Of a DNA stretch of 64,000 bases, positions 22,881-33,900 are shown in pieces. Origin of the DNA: Phycomyces nitens (Eukaryota > Mucoromycota > Mucoromycetes > Mucorales > Phycomycetaceae). The position numbers and the translations under genes are program-made. The stretch's first letter is position 1; every line of letters starts with the position of its first letter. The stretch spans positions 3,534,001 through 3,598,000 of the forward strand of contig JAHRBC010000001.1 in the NCBI GenBank assembly GCA_022702545.1, given 5' to 3'. The notes beneath the pieces were generated by a model that saw only the letters and a program-made list of their open reading frames with translations, ran no database searches and was not told the DNA's origin.

Positions 22881-24245
22881 CATACTGAGTACAAATATAA
22901 AGAAGTTCCAGTATTTTGTTGCTCTGCCTTTTGCAATTACTCCTTGGGCTCGATTTGGCATGCTAGCTACCAAATTTTACCAAATTTGAAAAGGTATCTC
23001 TAACAATGTTTTGCAGATTATCCCTGCAATTTCATACACAATGGTTATCTTTTTCTCAATTTCTGCAAAGTTTTTGCGCAATATGAGCCCAAATATTCTC
23101 AATAGAATTGATATCTAGACTCTGTGCGGACCAAAAATTGAGACTACTCAAGAGATGCTTCTCTCTTTTATACATTGCATAAGGATTGGTATGCCGTGAA
23201 GCGCCATCTTCTTGAAACAAAGACTTCCTGATATTATTTCTAGTTATCCATTCATACACTGGGAAAACAAATTGTGCCAGACAATCAATACATTTGTCTT
23301 TGTGGTATACACACCACAGTTGAGTGAAATACAGACTCCACGACCGATCTCCGGTTATTACTCGCTAATAACCCTGGCAAGTCAACATCTCAGGAACAGT
23401 TACACACCAGGTACACGTACACTTCACACTGCTACAGTGATAACCAACCATTGCACGACGGGGACTTTAATTACAAGGGAATTTGAATAATAGTATATAA
23501 GCAATCATAATATTCTTTCTTCAATAAATAACATTCTCACAGTATTCTTATTTCCCTTCAAAGATACTAACAAACCATATACCTCAGCCTTGATCGATTA
23601 TTCTCTTCAAAGTTACCAAGGAGCACATACCCACTCCAAAGATTACTATATAACTCTTGCAAAATATGTATGTACTGACAGTATTATCATTGTCAGACCT
23701 CTCCCCATTCTTTGTAATGACTATGATACTACCATAATTGCCGGCTACAAGAAATCTGGACTCATCCAACCAGATAACATATTTACATTGGTCTATTCTC
23801 CAGTTAAATTTGTATTGATATCATTTTAACCGATTTTATCAGTGTCATCCAGCCAGACCAGGTTTATGTACTGGTAGATGGAATCTAAAGCCAAGAGGTT
23901 CCATGTTTGTACGAAATTTGTCCAAAGACATTGAGATTCCTATATCGATTAATCTCTGACACTAGAATATAATTGAGTTGAATTGCTCCCTGCGGAATAT
24001 GCAAACCATGGGAACTTAAGTTCGTTTTGTGAATCTTTCTGGGCACGTTGCGGGTGCAAAATTTATCAAGCGTCTAAAGGCTTTTATGTCATTTCAAAAA
24101 GTAGTCTTTGGAATGTCAAACGATGTCGAAACCTCGGCATACGTAGCATCTCTTTCCCATTGGCCTATAGTTCGACCTCTCATAAACACATTAAATCCCT
24201 GAATCTTGGGTTATTGGTTGCCAGTATGTGTGAGCGCCAGTTCGC
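22881..24245 (-). pseudogene. Tc1/mariner transposase relic, split by a solo LTR
   Basis: Read on the minus strand from about 24230, this shows an N-terminal HTH (RGRTIGQWERDATYAEVSTS) and a second helical block. The three catalytic motifs follow: WLDESRF near 23760, SLFQEDGASRHTN near 23200 and SLDINSIENIWAHI near 23080. The typical C-terminal helix ends in NLVASMPNRAQGVIAKG near 22940. Several stop codons interrupt it, so it is dead. All three acidic motif positions are still visible, unlike the relic at 16.5 kb. Between the first and second acidic motifs it is interrupted by a 286-bp solo LTR (23301-23586). If the LTR and one target duplicate are ignored, the flanking frame is continuous, showing the LTR came later. 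Confidence 0.82.
23301..23586 (+). mobile_element. Solo LTR of a retrotransposon inserted in the Tc1 relic
   Basis: The 286-bp segment starts TGTGGTATAC and ends ATATACCTCA, so it has TG...CA ends with imperfect inverted termini (TGTGGTATA versus TGAGGTATA). It is flanked by GTCTT (23296-23300) and GCCTT (23587-23591), a 5-bp target duplication with one mismatch. Inside are a TATATAA box (23493) and an AATAAA signal (23523), in the order expected for U3-R-U5 on the plus strand. No internal retroelement sequence remains, which is what recombination between the two LTRs of a full element would leave. The superfamily cannot be decided from the LTR alone. Confidence 0.75.
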
Positions 24246-24930
24246 GTTGTTATTTTTTTTTTGGTTAAATAAACTTTTTTGGTAACTTTATAGAGAGAAG
24301 AGAAAAGTAGGCCCAAAGAAAAAGTAAATTTATAAAATTCAGCTTCGACCAATGATTTCTATATTTCTGTGAATGTCCCTTTGATTTTCCAAGTATATAT
24401 TGCTTGACAATTCTAGTCTATTAATCAATATACAAAAATAATTAATAGAATTAACAGTAGATAATCTTGTCTTGATAATGTTTTATTGATAAAAATCGAA
24501 TTGTTTTAGCAATAGTATCTCAAAGTCTAAAGGTTCTCCTAAATAGTGGTATTGTATTCAATCTCCAAAACAACAGGATATTGTTCTTTTTTATTAGATA
24601 TATTCCCGAGACAATTCATACAGATATATTAACTAGTCATTTAGAAGTATAACATAATAATGAAAATGTAATACTAGACAACACTATTAAAAAAATGAGG
24701 GAATTGTCAAGTATGCTAAAACTGCAAATATGTTTTTAATGTCAGTTCAGCTCAGTTTTGTACCTGCTTGTACAAAAGTTCACGATTTTTGAACAGGTGC
24801 ACGGACCAGCTTATATTACCTAAAAGTCAAATAAAAACTAATCGCCGTTCAAAGATGTGCTCTGTCTTTAAAGTAAATACTACACAGATGAAGACCAACC
24901 TTTAACTTGTTGTTTAATTGTCTACTTCTT
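24246..24930. other. AT-rich gene desert, part 2
   Basis: About 700 bases of AT-rich sequence between the Tc1 relic and the GC-rich island. I see no gene or repeat structure in it. Confidence 0.5.
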
Positions 24931-25054
24931 TAGTTTTAAAAGCCATGATTCTCACAGTAAAAACATTATTCTCATCATGTCAAAAGTATATTCCCACACT
25001 GGCTCACGTCATCACCAAAATTCGTGGTGACCTCACACCCACAAAATATTTGTC

Positions 25055-25060
25055 TATAAA
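25055..25060 (+). promoter_or_regulatory. TATA-like box in the GC-rich island
   Basis: TATAAA is followed about 75 bases later by a CT-rich leader and an ATG (25138) whose codons run directly into a good GT donor (GTAAGC at 25146) and a pyrimidine-AG acceptor near 25175. The second exon then stops after a short run (MSSFANYGSAFTIDGLLM...). It looks like the 5' end of a gene whose body is lost. This is a weak call. Confidence 0.3.
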
Positions 25061-25559
25061 GACAGGGGCTTTTAGCGTGTATCGTTGTTTCTGTTTCCTT
25101 ACTTCTCTTTCCGTTACCATTTCACTTTCTCAAGGGCATGTCAAGGTAAGCAAATTTTCACTTCATCTACTCCTAGTTTCGCCAACTATGGCTCCGCCTT
25201 TACAATAGACGGACTTTTAATGATGGATGGACGTGCTTTATGATGTTTTTGAACCATCAAACTAACGTGTCATTCAGATGTAGTGAACACATGATGGTGT
25301 CAAAAAAAATTCAAACCAAAACCTGTCTGCTCTGCATGTTGCTGGTGGCCGTTCAAATGACCTGTCAAAAAACGCTAGCAAATGCGTGATGTCTAATGGC
25401 CATCTCTGTCAAACATGGAAATGACCCTCATTTCACCCTCCTGGCTCATTCCCAGTATGCTATTTTATCCATGGCTACTACCTGTCATGATCTCTTGATG
25501 CAAGCCAATCAAGAGTGTATTGTTTCCGTTACCAACAGTTCATATTATCGCCTGGTCGA

Positions 25560-27705
25560 TTACTCCTGATATATGATTGTTGATTCCAGTATGCCGACCA
25601 CCCAATGGCCAATAGAAAATGGCAGCCAACCTTCCGTTTTGAACAATGAATCACTCCATTGTCTTGGTCTTCTGGGTTACTTGGTCGAGGCGACCTTATT
25701 CTGATGGCCTGCTCCTAAACATCAAGAATTTCTGAGCTCCCATTTACGGCGGTCAGGGCTGGTCATGATGCGCTCTGTTGGTCCCGATATCCGCCTCTCT
25801 TTATCACACCAACTGTCTGGAATTCCGGTGGACTCAAGAACATGGATGTGATTCGGTTGTGCTGGTTTCCGTTGCCAGTGGGATAGGGTGGGCGACCGGT
25901 CGTTTTTTGGCCGGTGAATCACTCCATGGTCTGCTGGGCTACTCGGTCGAGGTGAACATATTCCGATGGCCTGCTCTAAAACGTCAAGAGTTTCTGAGCT
26001 CCCATTCACGGCGGTCAAGGCTGGTCATGATGCGTCTGTTGGTTCCGATATCCGCCTCTCTTTATCACACCAACTGTCTGGAATTCCGGTGGACTCAAGA
26101 ACATGGATGTGATTCGGTTGTGCTGGTTTCCGTTGCCAGTGGGATAGGGTGGGCGACCGGTCGTTTTTCGGCCGGTGAATCACTCCATGGTCTGCTGGGC
26201 TACTCGGTCGAGGTGAACATATTCCAATGGCCTGCTCTTAGACGTCAAGAGTTTCTGAGCTCCCATTCATGGTGGTCAAGGCTGGTCATGATGCGTCTGT
26301 TGGTTCCGATATCTGCCTCTCTTTATCACACCAACTGTCTGGAATCCTGGTGGACTCAAGAACATGGATGTGATTCGGTTGTGCTGGTTTCCGTTGCCAG
26401 TGGGATAGGGTGGGCGACCGGTCGTTTTTTGGCCGGTGAATCACTCCATGGTCTGCTGGGCTACTCGGTCGAGGTGAACATATTCCGATGGCCTGCTCTA
26501 AAACGTCAAGAGTTTCTGAGCTCCCATTCATGGTGGTCAAGGCTGGTCATGATGCGTCTGTTGGTTCCGATATCTGCCTCTCTTTATCACACCAACTGTC
26601 TGGAATTCCGGTGGACTCAAGAACATGGATGTGATTCGGTTGTGCTGGTTTCCGTTGCCAGTGGGATAGGGTGGGCGACCGGTCGTTTTTCGGCCGGTGA
26701 ATCACTCCATGGTCTGCTGGGCTACTCGGTCGAGGTGAACATATTCCGATGGCCTGCTCTTAGACGTCAAGAGTTTCTGAGCTCCCATTCACGGCGGTCA
26801 AGGCTGGTCATGATGCGCTCTGTTGGTCCCGATATCCGCCTCTCTTTATCACACCAACTGTCTGGAATTCCGGTGGACTCAAGAACATGGATGTGGTTCG
26901 GTTGTACTGGTTTCCGTTGCCAGTGGGATAGGGTGGGCGACCGGTCGTTTTTTGGCCGGTGAATCACTCCATGGTCTGCTGGGCTACTCGGTCGAGGTGA
27001 ACATATTCCGATGGCCTGCTCTTAGACGTCAAGAGTTTCTGAGCTCCCATTCATGGTGGTCAAGGCTGGTCATGATGCGCTCTGTTGGTCCCGATATCCG
27101 CCTCTCTTTATCACACCAACTGTCTGGAATTCCGGTGGACTCAAGAACATGGATGTGATTCGGTTGTGCTGGTTTCCGTTGCCAGTGGGATAGGGTGGGC
27201 GACCGGTCGTTTTTCGGCCGGTGAATCACTCCATGGTCTGCTGGGCTACTCGGTCGAGGTGAACATATTCCGATGGCCTGCTCTTAGACGTCAAGAGTTT
27301 CTGAGCTCCCATTCATGGTGGTCAAGGCTGGTCATGATGCGCTCTGTTGGTCCCGATATCCGCCTCTCTTTATCACACCAACTGTCTGGAATTCCGGTGG
27401 ACTCAAGAACATGGATGTGATTCGGTTGTGCTGGTTTCCGTTGCCAGTGGGATAGGGTGGGCGACCGGTCGTTTTTCGGCCGGTGAATCACTCCATGGTC
27501 TGCTGGGCTACTCGGTCGAGGTGAACATATTCCGATGGCCTGCTCTTAGACGTCAAGAGTTTCTGAGCTCCCATTCATGGTGGTCAAGGCTGGTCATGAT
27601 GCGCTCTGTTGGTCCCGATATCCGCCTCTCTTTATCACACCAACTGTCTGGAAATCCGGTGGACTCAAGAACATGGATGTGATTCGGTTGTGCTGGCTTT
27701 AATAC
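25560..27705 (+). repeat. GC-rich tandem array of about eight 261/262-bp units
   Basis: A landmark (TTATCACACCAACTGTCTGG) recurs at 25801, 26062, 26323, 26584, 26846, 27108, 27370 and 27632, so the spacing is 261 three times and then 262 four times. A diverged partial unit precedes it from about 25560. The array stops abruptly inside a unit near 27695. Copies are nearly identical, differing at a few sites. Units 1 and 3 share TTTTTTGG with CTCTAAAACG, and units 2, 4, 6 and 7 share TTTTTCGG with CTCTTAGACG; unit 5 is a hybrid. The 261-bp units keep a frame open across copies, producing a 394-codon frame, but this breaks in the 262-bp units. I regard the array as a satellite or minisatellite, not a gene. 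Confidence 0.9.
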
Positions 27706-30287
27706 CAGTGGGAAAGGAAGAACAAGCGTGAAGCCGTAAATTTGTAATTATATATTTCTTGTGAACCGGCATCCATTGATGTATGGTGCAATGATATTTT
27801 TTGGATTGACTTGGGAATACCTTCATTGACGCCTCAGTTTCTGAAAACCTTATGAATTTGGAATCATATATTTGTTTATATAAATACAAAGTAATTCAGC
27901 TGTAATTGGTCTTATATGCTGTGGGATATGTTAGATTTTTTTTTTATGATTTGATTGTTATGCTGTTTTATTCAACTGTGATCTTTTGTCCAGGATGTTC
28001 TGAAGATATATGTTACTATACTATTGTAGATACTTGTCGTTTCTTAATATTAAATGTTTATCTTATAACGTCGCTTTTTGTAAATAAATATATAAGATTA
28101 ACAGAGAGATATAATTTTATTTCGATAGGCTGAAGCTGTATATTTATATATTATTGAGAACAACACGGGTATTTTCTTTAGACCCGAGAAAATTATATGG
28201 AAAGACGTGTATTTTTAATCAATTGGGGAAAAAGCATGAAAGGCATGTAGATTCCTGTATTTTATATATATTATAATCAAGATATTTAGTCTGTAATGAT
28301 ACAAATTCAATTATATTTAATAATGAATGTGCAATTGTTTCGCTTGACGGCTACCAACAAATCTTTTATGAAATGTCATTATATTTTTCATACACCTTTT
28401 GTTATTATTTTCTAACCTTTATGCACAATTTCTCAAAAGATTATCGATAAGACTCTAAATATTTCTATATGACTTGGGTTTGGATTATTTTGTGAAAACT
28501 TCAATACTTTTGAGCCAAATTGTTTTGTAGATATTTTTGATGTATTTCCTTTATAAGAGGTGCTGTAATCTCATAAATAAAAGTTACCACCATTTCGAAT
28601 ATTAGGAAAATCCATTCAGAATGATAAAATATAGTCTTTCAAGAATTGTACATTCTTTATAGCACTTGTGTGACCATTCAGCACAAAAGTGGCTCAACCT
28701 ATTCTGACGAAGTATGTTCGAAAACCATAACACATCCTCAAGTTTTCAACGTTTGTAGTTAGGCACCTTGCGTGGTACTTTTTGTTGGGTTCATGCTAAA
28801 CATTAGAACAGCCATTATTCGTAAAGAAGGCAAGTTATGACTCATTACTCTATCCCACCTTTTTCCATTGCTGGCCCCAATTCTTTATATCAGGGTGAAA
28901 ATGACTACTCTGGTAAATTTTGCTTCTTATACAGAAAATGCTTTGCAAGAGCTACACATAAATGAATATTCATTCTATACAAATCCCAACTAATAGTCCT
29001 TCAACAAACATATTTTCCCGTATCTTTGTTCACTAAATGTCCCATGTTAGCCAAAGCCTGATGCCAAATCTTTATATTCAAAACTATATGCCTTTGTTCT
29101 ATTGGCCTAAGTAATTTTGGTTTTTCTAAATGTTTCTTGACCACAAAAGATCCAGTCTCCTTGTATATTTTAAATACTGGGGTTTTCCTTAGCAAGCGCA
29201 CAAATTCTTTGGAAAAAATTTGAAAGCCTTTGGAAAGTCTTGTGGTCCTGATAATTTTGTATTTTAGACATACCGTTGAAAATATTGATTGGATTAAAGA
29301 AATCAAGAAAGTAAAGTATAAAGATGTATTATGAAATAAAGATCTAAGATTGAATCGTAATTATTTCTGTACAGACCCTGTGTTATACTACTTTCCACTT
29401 TATTCACAACTTAATAGTGAACATTTAATTTGCTTTGGTACAACTGATCAGCTCGTACATTTCTCAATCGTAGTATCCAAAATCCTCCCCTTATCGTAAA
29501 CTCTATAGCAAACACAATCTAGTTTTGTAATTGTTTACTCCATAATAATTCCTATAATTCTTGACTCTTTTTATCAACATTGGGCAAGTAAAAGAAAAAG
29601 TTTATTCAAGGCCGAATTTTTCAAATAATCAGTGTAAATAACAACGATTGCAACAATAAATCCTTTCTGATCAACGATCTAGAGTTCATAGCCACAATTA
29701 TCTTGTGAAAACATGATATATTATTGAAAGAAACAAATAAAACTAGTACTCATTTTTATCATTTACGAATATCAAGAAATTTATTCAATATTTGTTTTAT
29801 AAAGCCTGTTTTGCAAATCCAAAATGGTTTTTGATTAGAGATTCATATTGGTTGGCTTTGACAGTGCCTGTAAGATGTATTAATACGGTGATTTAATAAA
29901 TAAACGCCGTGTTTGAATGACTAGTATATTGAAAAAAAAGCGAGCAATATTAAGCTTGGATGGTGGTGGTGCTTGTGTTTGTTGTAATTGAAATTTCTTG
30001 ACGGTTGTATTTTTGAATAGCTCAAAAGTTATTGTTTCTCTTGTTATACAAGCAAATCCCCACTCTTTATTAAATTTCACTGTTGTTTACGTTGCACCAA
30101 ATAGCCACAGCATTTAATCGCCTATTTGATTATCCCCTGACTGACTGGCGCGCTCAGAAACTGTCAATTTTTGCAGTGCATCCATGGGTGACAATAAACA
30201 CTACGTCACTCGGACCCATCTTTTTTAAAAAAATAACATACACCAAGAATTGTGTCTTTACCCCTATCCTCTGTATAAACGTTCAGT
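27706..30287. other. AT-rich gene desert, part 3
   Basis: About 2.6 kb without a supported gene. A 101-codon minus-strand frame at 29001-29306 is Lys-rich and vaguely recalls retroelement integrase regions, but no HHCC or catalytic motif is clear, so it is not called. The last 100 bases are the promoter and leader of the ATP synthase epsilon gene, with TGTATAAACG at about 30272. Confidence 0.5.
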
Positions 30288-30682
30288 ATGTCTGCCTACA
30301 AAGCCGCCGGTATCACGTACGTATCAACACACCCACCTACCCACCTACCCACCTACCCACCTACCCACCTACCTACCCACAATAAATACAATGTCTCCAT
30401 TGCCCCTTGTGTCCTCATTAACTTTTTTCTTTTTCTTTTTCTTTTAATTCACAGTTACCTCCAGTACACCAACATCTGTGCTCGCGCTCTCCGCAACAGC
30501 TTGAACGAGAAGCTCCGTGCTGCTGCCGCTCCCCTCAACGAGAACGGTCTCAAGTTCGCCAAGTGGGAGAACGGTCGTGCTTCCGAGCAGGCAAGTTATT
30601 GAATTGTTTTGATATAAAAGCTATAGTGGGTTAACATTACACATGTCTCTTTTAGAAATTCGTCGTCAAGGGCAAGCAGTAA
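30288..30682 (+). CDS. ATP15: Mitochondrial F1 ATP synthase epsilon subunit
   Basis: Exons 30288-30316, 30455-30590 and 30656-30682 encode 63 aa. The product (MSAYKAAGITYLQYTNICAR, then ALRNSLNEKLRAAAAPL) matches the small eukaryotic epsilon subunit of mitochondrial F1-ATPase: a short N-terminal Ser-Ala-Tyr-Lys-Ala-Ala-Gly-Ile segment followed by a helix. It sits in the central stalk next to gamma and delta; like its homologues it needs no cleaved presequence. Codons are C-ending, suggesting strong expression. Intron 1 contains a CCACCTAC minisatellite. Intron 2 appears to start with GC (GCAG|GCAAGT at 30591). A GT donor five bases further in would give a different 14-residue tail, and I prefer the GC form because its Lys-rich end (KFVVKGKQ) resembles the family. 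Confidence 0.93.
30318..30380 (+). repeat. CCACCTAC minisatellite in intron 1 of ATP15
   Basis: An 8-bp unit (CCACCTAC) is repeated about seven times in a row, with slight imperfections, within the first intron of the ATP synthase epsilon gene and immediately after its donor site. Confidence 0.8.
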
Positions 30683-30922
30683 ACACTGAATCCTATTAAA
30701 AAAAAAAGAAGAAGGATTGGGTTCAACTTTTTTTTTGTCTGTCAATCATACATTACGATTTTGTAAGATTATTTGCCTTGAACGAATCTCAAGAATATCG
30801 GTTTACCCTTTCTTTTTTGTTACAAGACAAAGTGTCTGAATGGTTTGAAAGTGTATATATATATTTTGGGGGGGTTTATTTCTGCTTGATGATATTTGTG
30901 CAATATACACACATGTGTGGGT

Positions 30923-33900
30923 CTAAGTATCCGAGACAGGCCATTGATCGATCAAAGTATCATACATTGATAATGCATGTACATCGTCCTTGGCCTTGAT
31001 TCTTTCATAAAACACTCTACAGTCTAATGAAGTACATGGATGGTCGGTATTGTTAGGCTCATTAGGACTGGATAGTATGGGTGTGATGTGTGAACAACTG
31101 TTGCATATCAATGAGATTTCATTCCATTTCTTTTGAGCTTCTTTTTGTCTTGAAACAAGTGTGTAGATTGACTCGGAAGTCTGCTTTAAACAACTTGGAC
31201 ATATGGCTAGACATGGATTATTTAGTATGATTTATAGTAATGTTCATTTCCTTACGTTGGTGTGTGATATTTCTGCAGATAATACAATGGCTACTTGTGT
31301 AATATTGATCGATTCTCCTTACTCTTCTTGTTTCGTTTCCAAAATGTTGAGAAAGTGACAAGGCCATTGCTTTCTGGGAGCGAGGCATATCATCGTACCA
31401 ACTCTTGATGTCTATAGTTATTTGGCTTAGATTCAAGGCTATATATATGTATATCTTGGAGTCATACTTGCCTACACCCACCAAGCTGAATACTCTGGAT
31501 AGAGGAGGGATTATTTGCTTTCTAATATAATATTCTGCATTCAAACGAAGTGAACTGGACATCAAGACATATTAGTTGTATTGATTACCGGTTCCATATT
31601 CTTACTTGTCAGAGAGCAATTCTTCTGGGTGGACAGCTTGTTCATTTAGCTTTGCATTGATTCCGTCACGATAGATAACGACATATGGTACTCGGTGACC
31701 ATATTGGGGTTCTGAGCGTGGATCTTGCTCCATTCTCTTGTAAGCCACCTGTGCTCCAGGTGGAAGACTTTGTTCGGTGTAAGTTCCGAGCCGGACTGCT
31801 TTGGCAATAATAAAGTCCTGCAAGCAAACACGATTGGCCAAAATCTTGGTCCATTGACGATAAAGATAATCTTTGATTTGCGACATGTCTTGAGATTTAA
31901 AGAGTATCCTACCGATTCGATAAGATACAGTGGACAATAGAAAAATAGGGTGCAAAAAGAGGCTTACTTTAGACTTGTCTTGAGTATTTTCTGAGTAGCT
32001 GCCGTACCATCCCGTCTCACTGTCTCGATGCCTTTTGCCTCAAATTCGGGTTCTTGGGTGGGAGATTCGTATTTGGACCCGACGTATCGCTTCTTTGCTA
32101 ACAGGACGCAAGGATGGTATACCTAAAGAATGACATTCAATTTTTGTAATGCAATGGATCGTGTCGACTATTAATAAATCAACCTTTTCAAACTTTAACT
32201 TGATCGGTGCAGGATTCATTTTTGTAATTTGCTCCGAGATTTCATAACCAAGGGCAAACGCTTCGCTGCGGGTTTTTCCTGGAAAATTGATAAACACACT
32301 ATCTGTATCCCCATACACCACCCTTCCGCCCCAGGTTGGGTGCTCATTAATGTATTTAATTGTCTATATATTAAATGCAAATTAGAAAAAATATTAGGTC
32401 AATTAGTGGGTCGATAACCTACTCTTTCCATCGTCTCTCTTCCGGTCTGGACAATGCTGTCAGCTATGTCTACAGCTGGCATTCTTCCAGAATAAGAAGC
32501 AGATGTGTAACCATAAGTGACATTTGCAATAAGCTTGAGCGTCAACTGCCGAATATCTAGCATCCGCAAGAGGCCCTAGCATGTAAAAAAAAAAACTTTT
32601 TTTAGTAAACACGAGCATAGAGAGATGTAGATGGTGGTCTTGAAATAGACTACAGCTTAATCTTTGTGTAGCATTTCGCAAATCTACCAAGAAGCACACA
32701 TCTTATGTTGCGTTACTTTCTGTGCAATCCCTTTTTTCTTCTTTTACTAGTCTTACAAAAATATCCCTCAAACCAATAGGAAATTTAAAATGAAAAGAAG
32801 AAGAAAAATATAGTAGCATGTAGGATATATCGATAGTATGGTTTGCAAACATATATGTATATACATATTGCTGTTGTATGTTTACCTTATCATCGAGATA
32901 ATCTTTTGCTGATTTTTTGACCATCACTCTGGTGCTTAGTATATCTTCCAGCATCTTTCCAAGTAAGCCTTTTCGAATAGAATGATCCACATACATTACA
33001 CCATTTGGAGATACTATTCAAACCCATACAGATTAGTCATATATTACATAAAGAAATACAAAGTTATACCAATAATATTATCTTTCAAAGCCTCCAAAAG
33101 CTCTTTTTGTATATCCAGTTTACTAACACCAAATGTAGTATCATCTCCAGGCCCTCGGACTCGTCCAAGACAAGTAGAATAGCTAGAAAGTTTACCTTTG
33201 ATTAGATCAAAACATACGATTAATAAATATGGTCTGGGGTTATTACCAATAATTATAAGCAATCATTATTGAAGGATACAAGGACTGAAAGTCCAAAACA
33301 ACCACCGGACTATCATAATACTTTGTTTCAGGCTCTAGATTCAAGGGCAAACATTCAATTGCTCGCTGTTCTCCGACCTAAGGTGCTCAGCACCAAGTAA
33401 TTAATGCCAATAGGTTCTATTTAGTACTTTAACCGCAACTTACTTGCTTTCTACTCGGTGTAAGAAGAACATAATTCTCTGGTTTGGCTATTCGAAACAT
33501 AATTGACTCGACTCTGAATTGGGAACCTCGCACCAGCACAGAGTAGAAATCGATACCGAAAATACGCGCAGATTCTGAAGTCCTTTTGATTATACCTGAA
33601 ACATCAAGGATATCGAGGTTCATCTTTACCCTGTCAAGATAGTACCGATATAATCTATACTTGAGTATAGGCAAGTATCGTTTGTTCCACGAGGTTAACG
33701 TTTGGTTGGAGTAATAGGGTGTCCTAAAGAATAATGTAATTATGAATTATTGAATTATTATCATAAACTATGGCAATTGTTATTTACCGAATATGTAGCA
33801 AATGGAAGGCAATGCTTTCAAATGTATAGCTTGTAAAGCTTAGCTCTCCTTTCATAAGACGCCAGACATTAATCATATGTCGGCCAGTGACTCGAAAGAC

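Noticed and set aside
25778..26962. A 394-codon plus-strand frame and several 66-98-codon minus-strand frames in the tandem array
   Set aside because: They are open only because the unit is GC-rich and, in the left half, 261 bp long. In the 262-bp units the same frame breaks. No domain is recognisable, and both strands are equally open.
29001..29306. A 101-codon Lys-rich minus-strand frame resembling retroelement integrase
   Set aside because: No clear HHCC zinc ligands or DDE residues, and no reverse transcriptase or LTR nearby. The resemblance is too weak.
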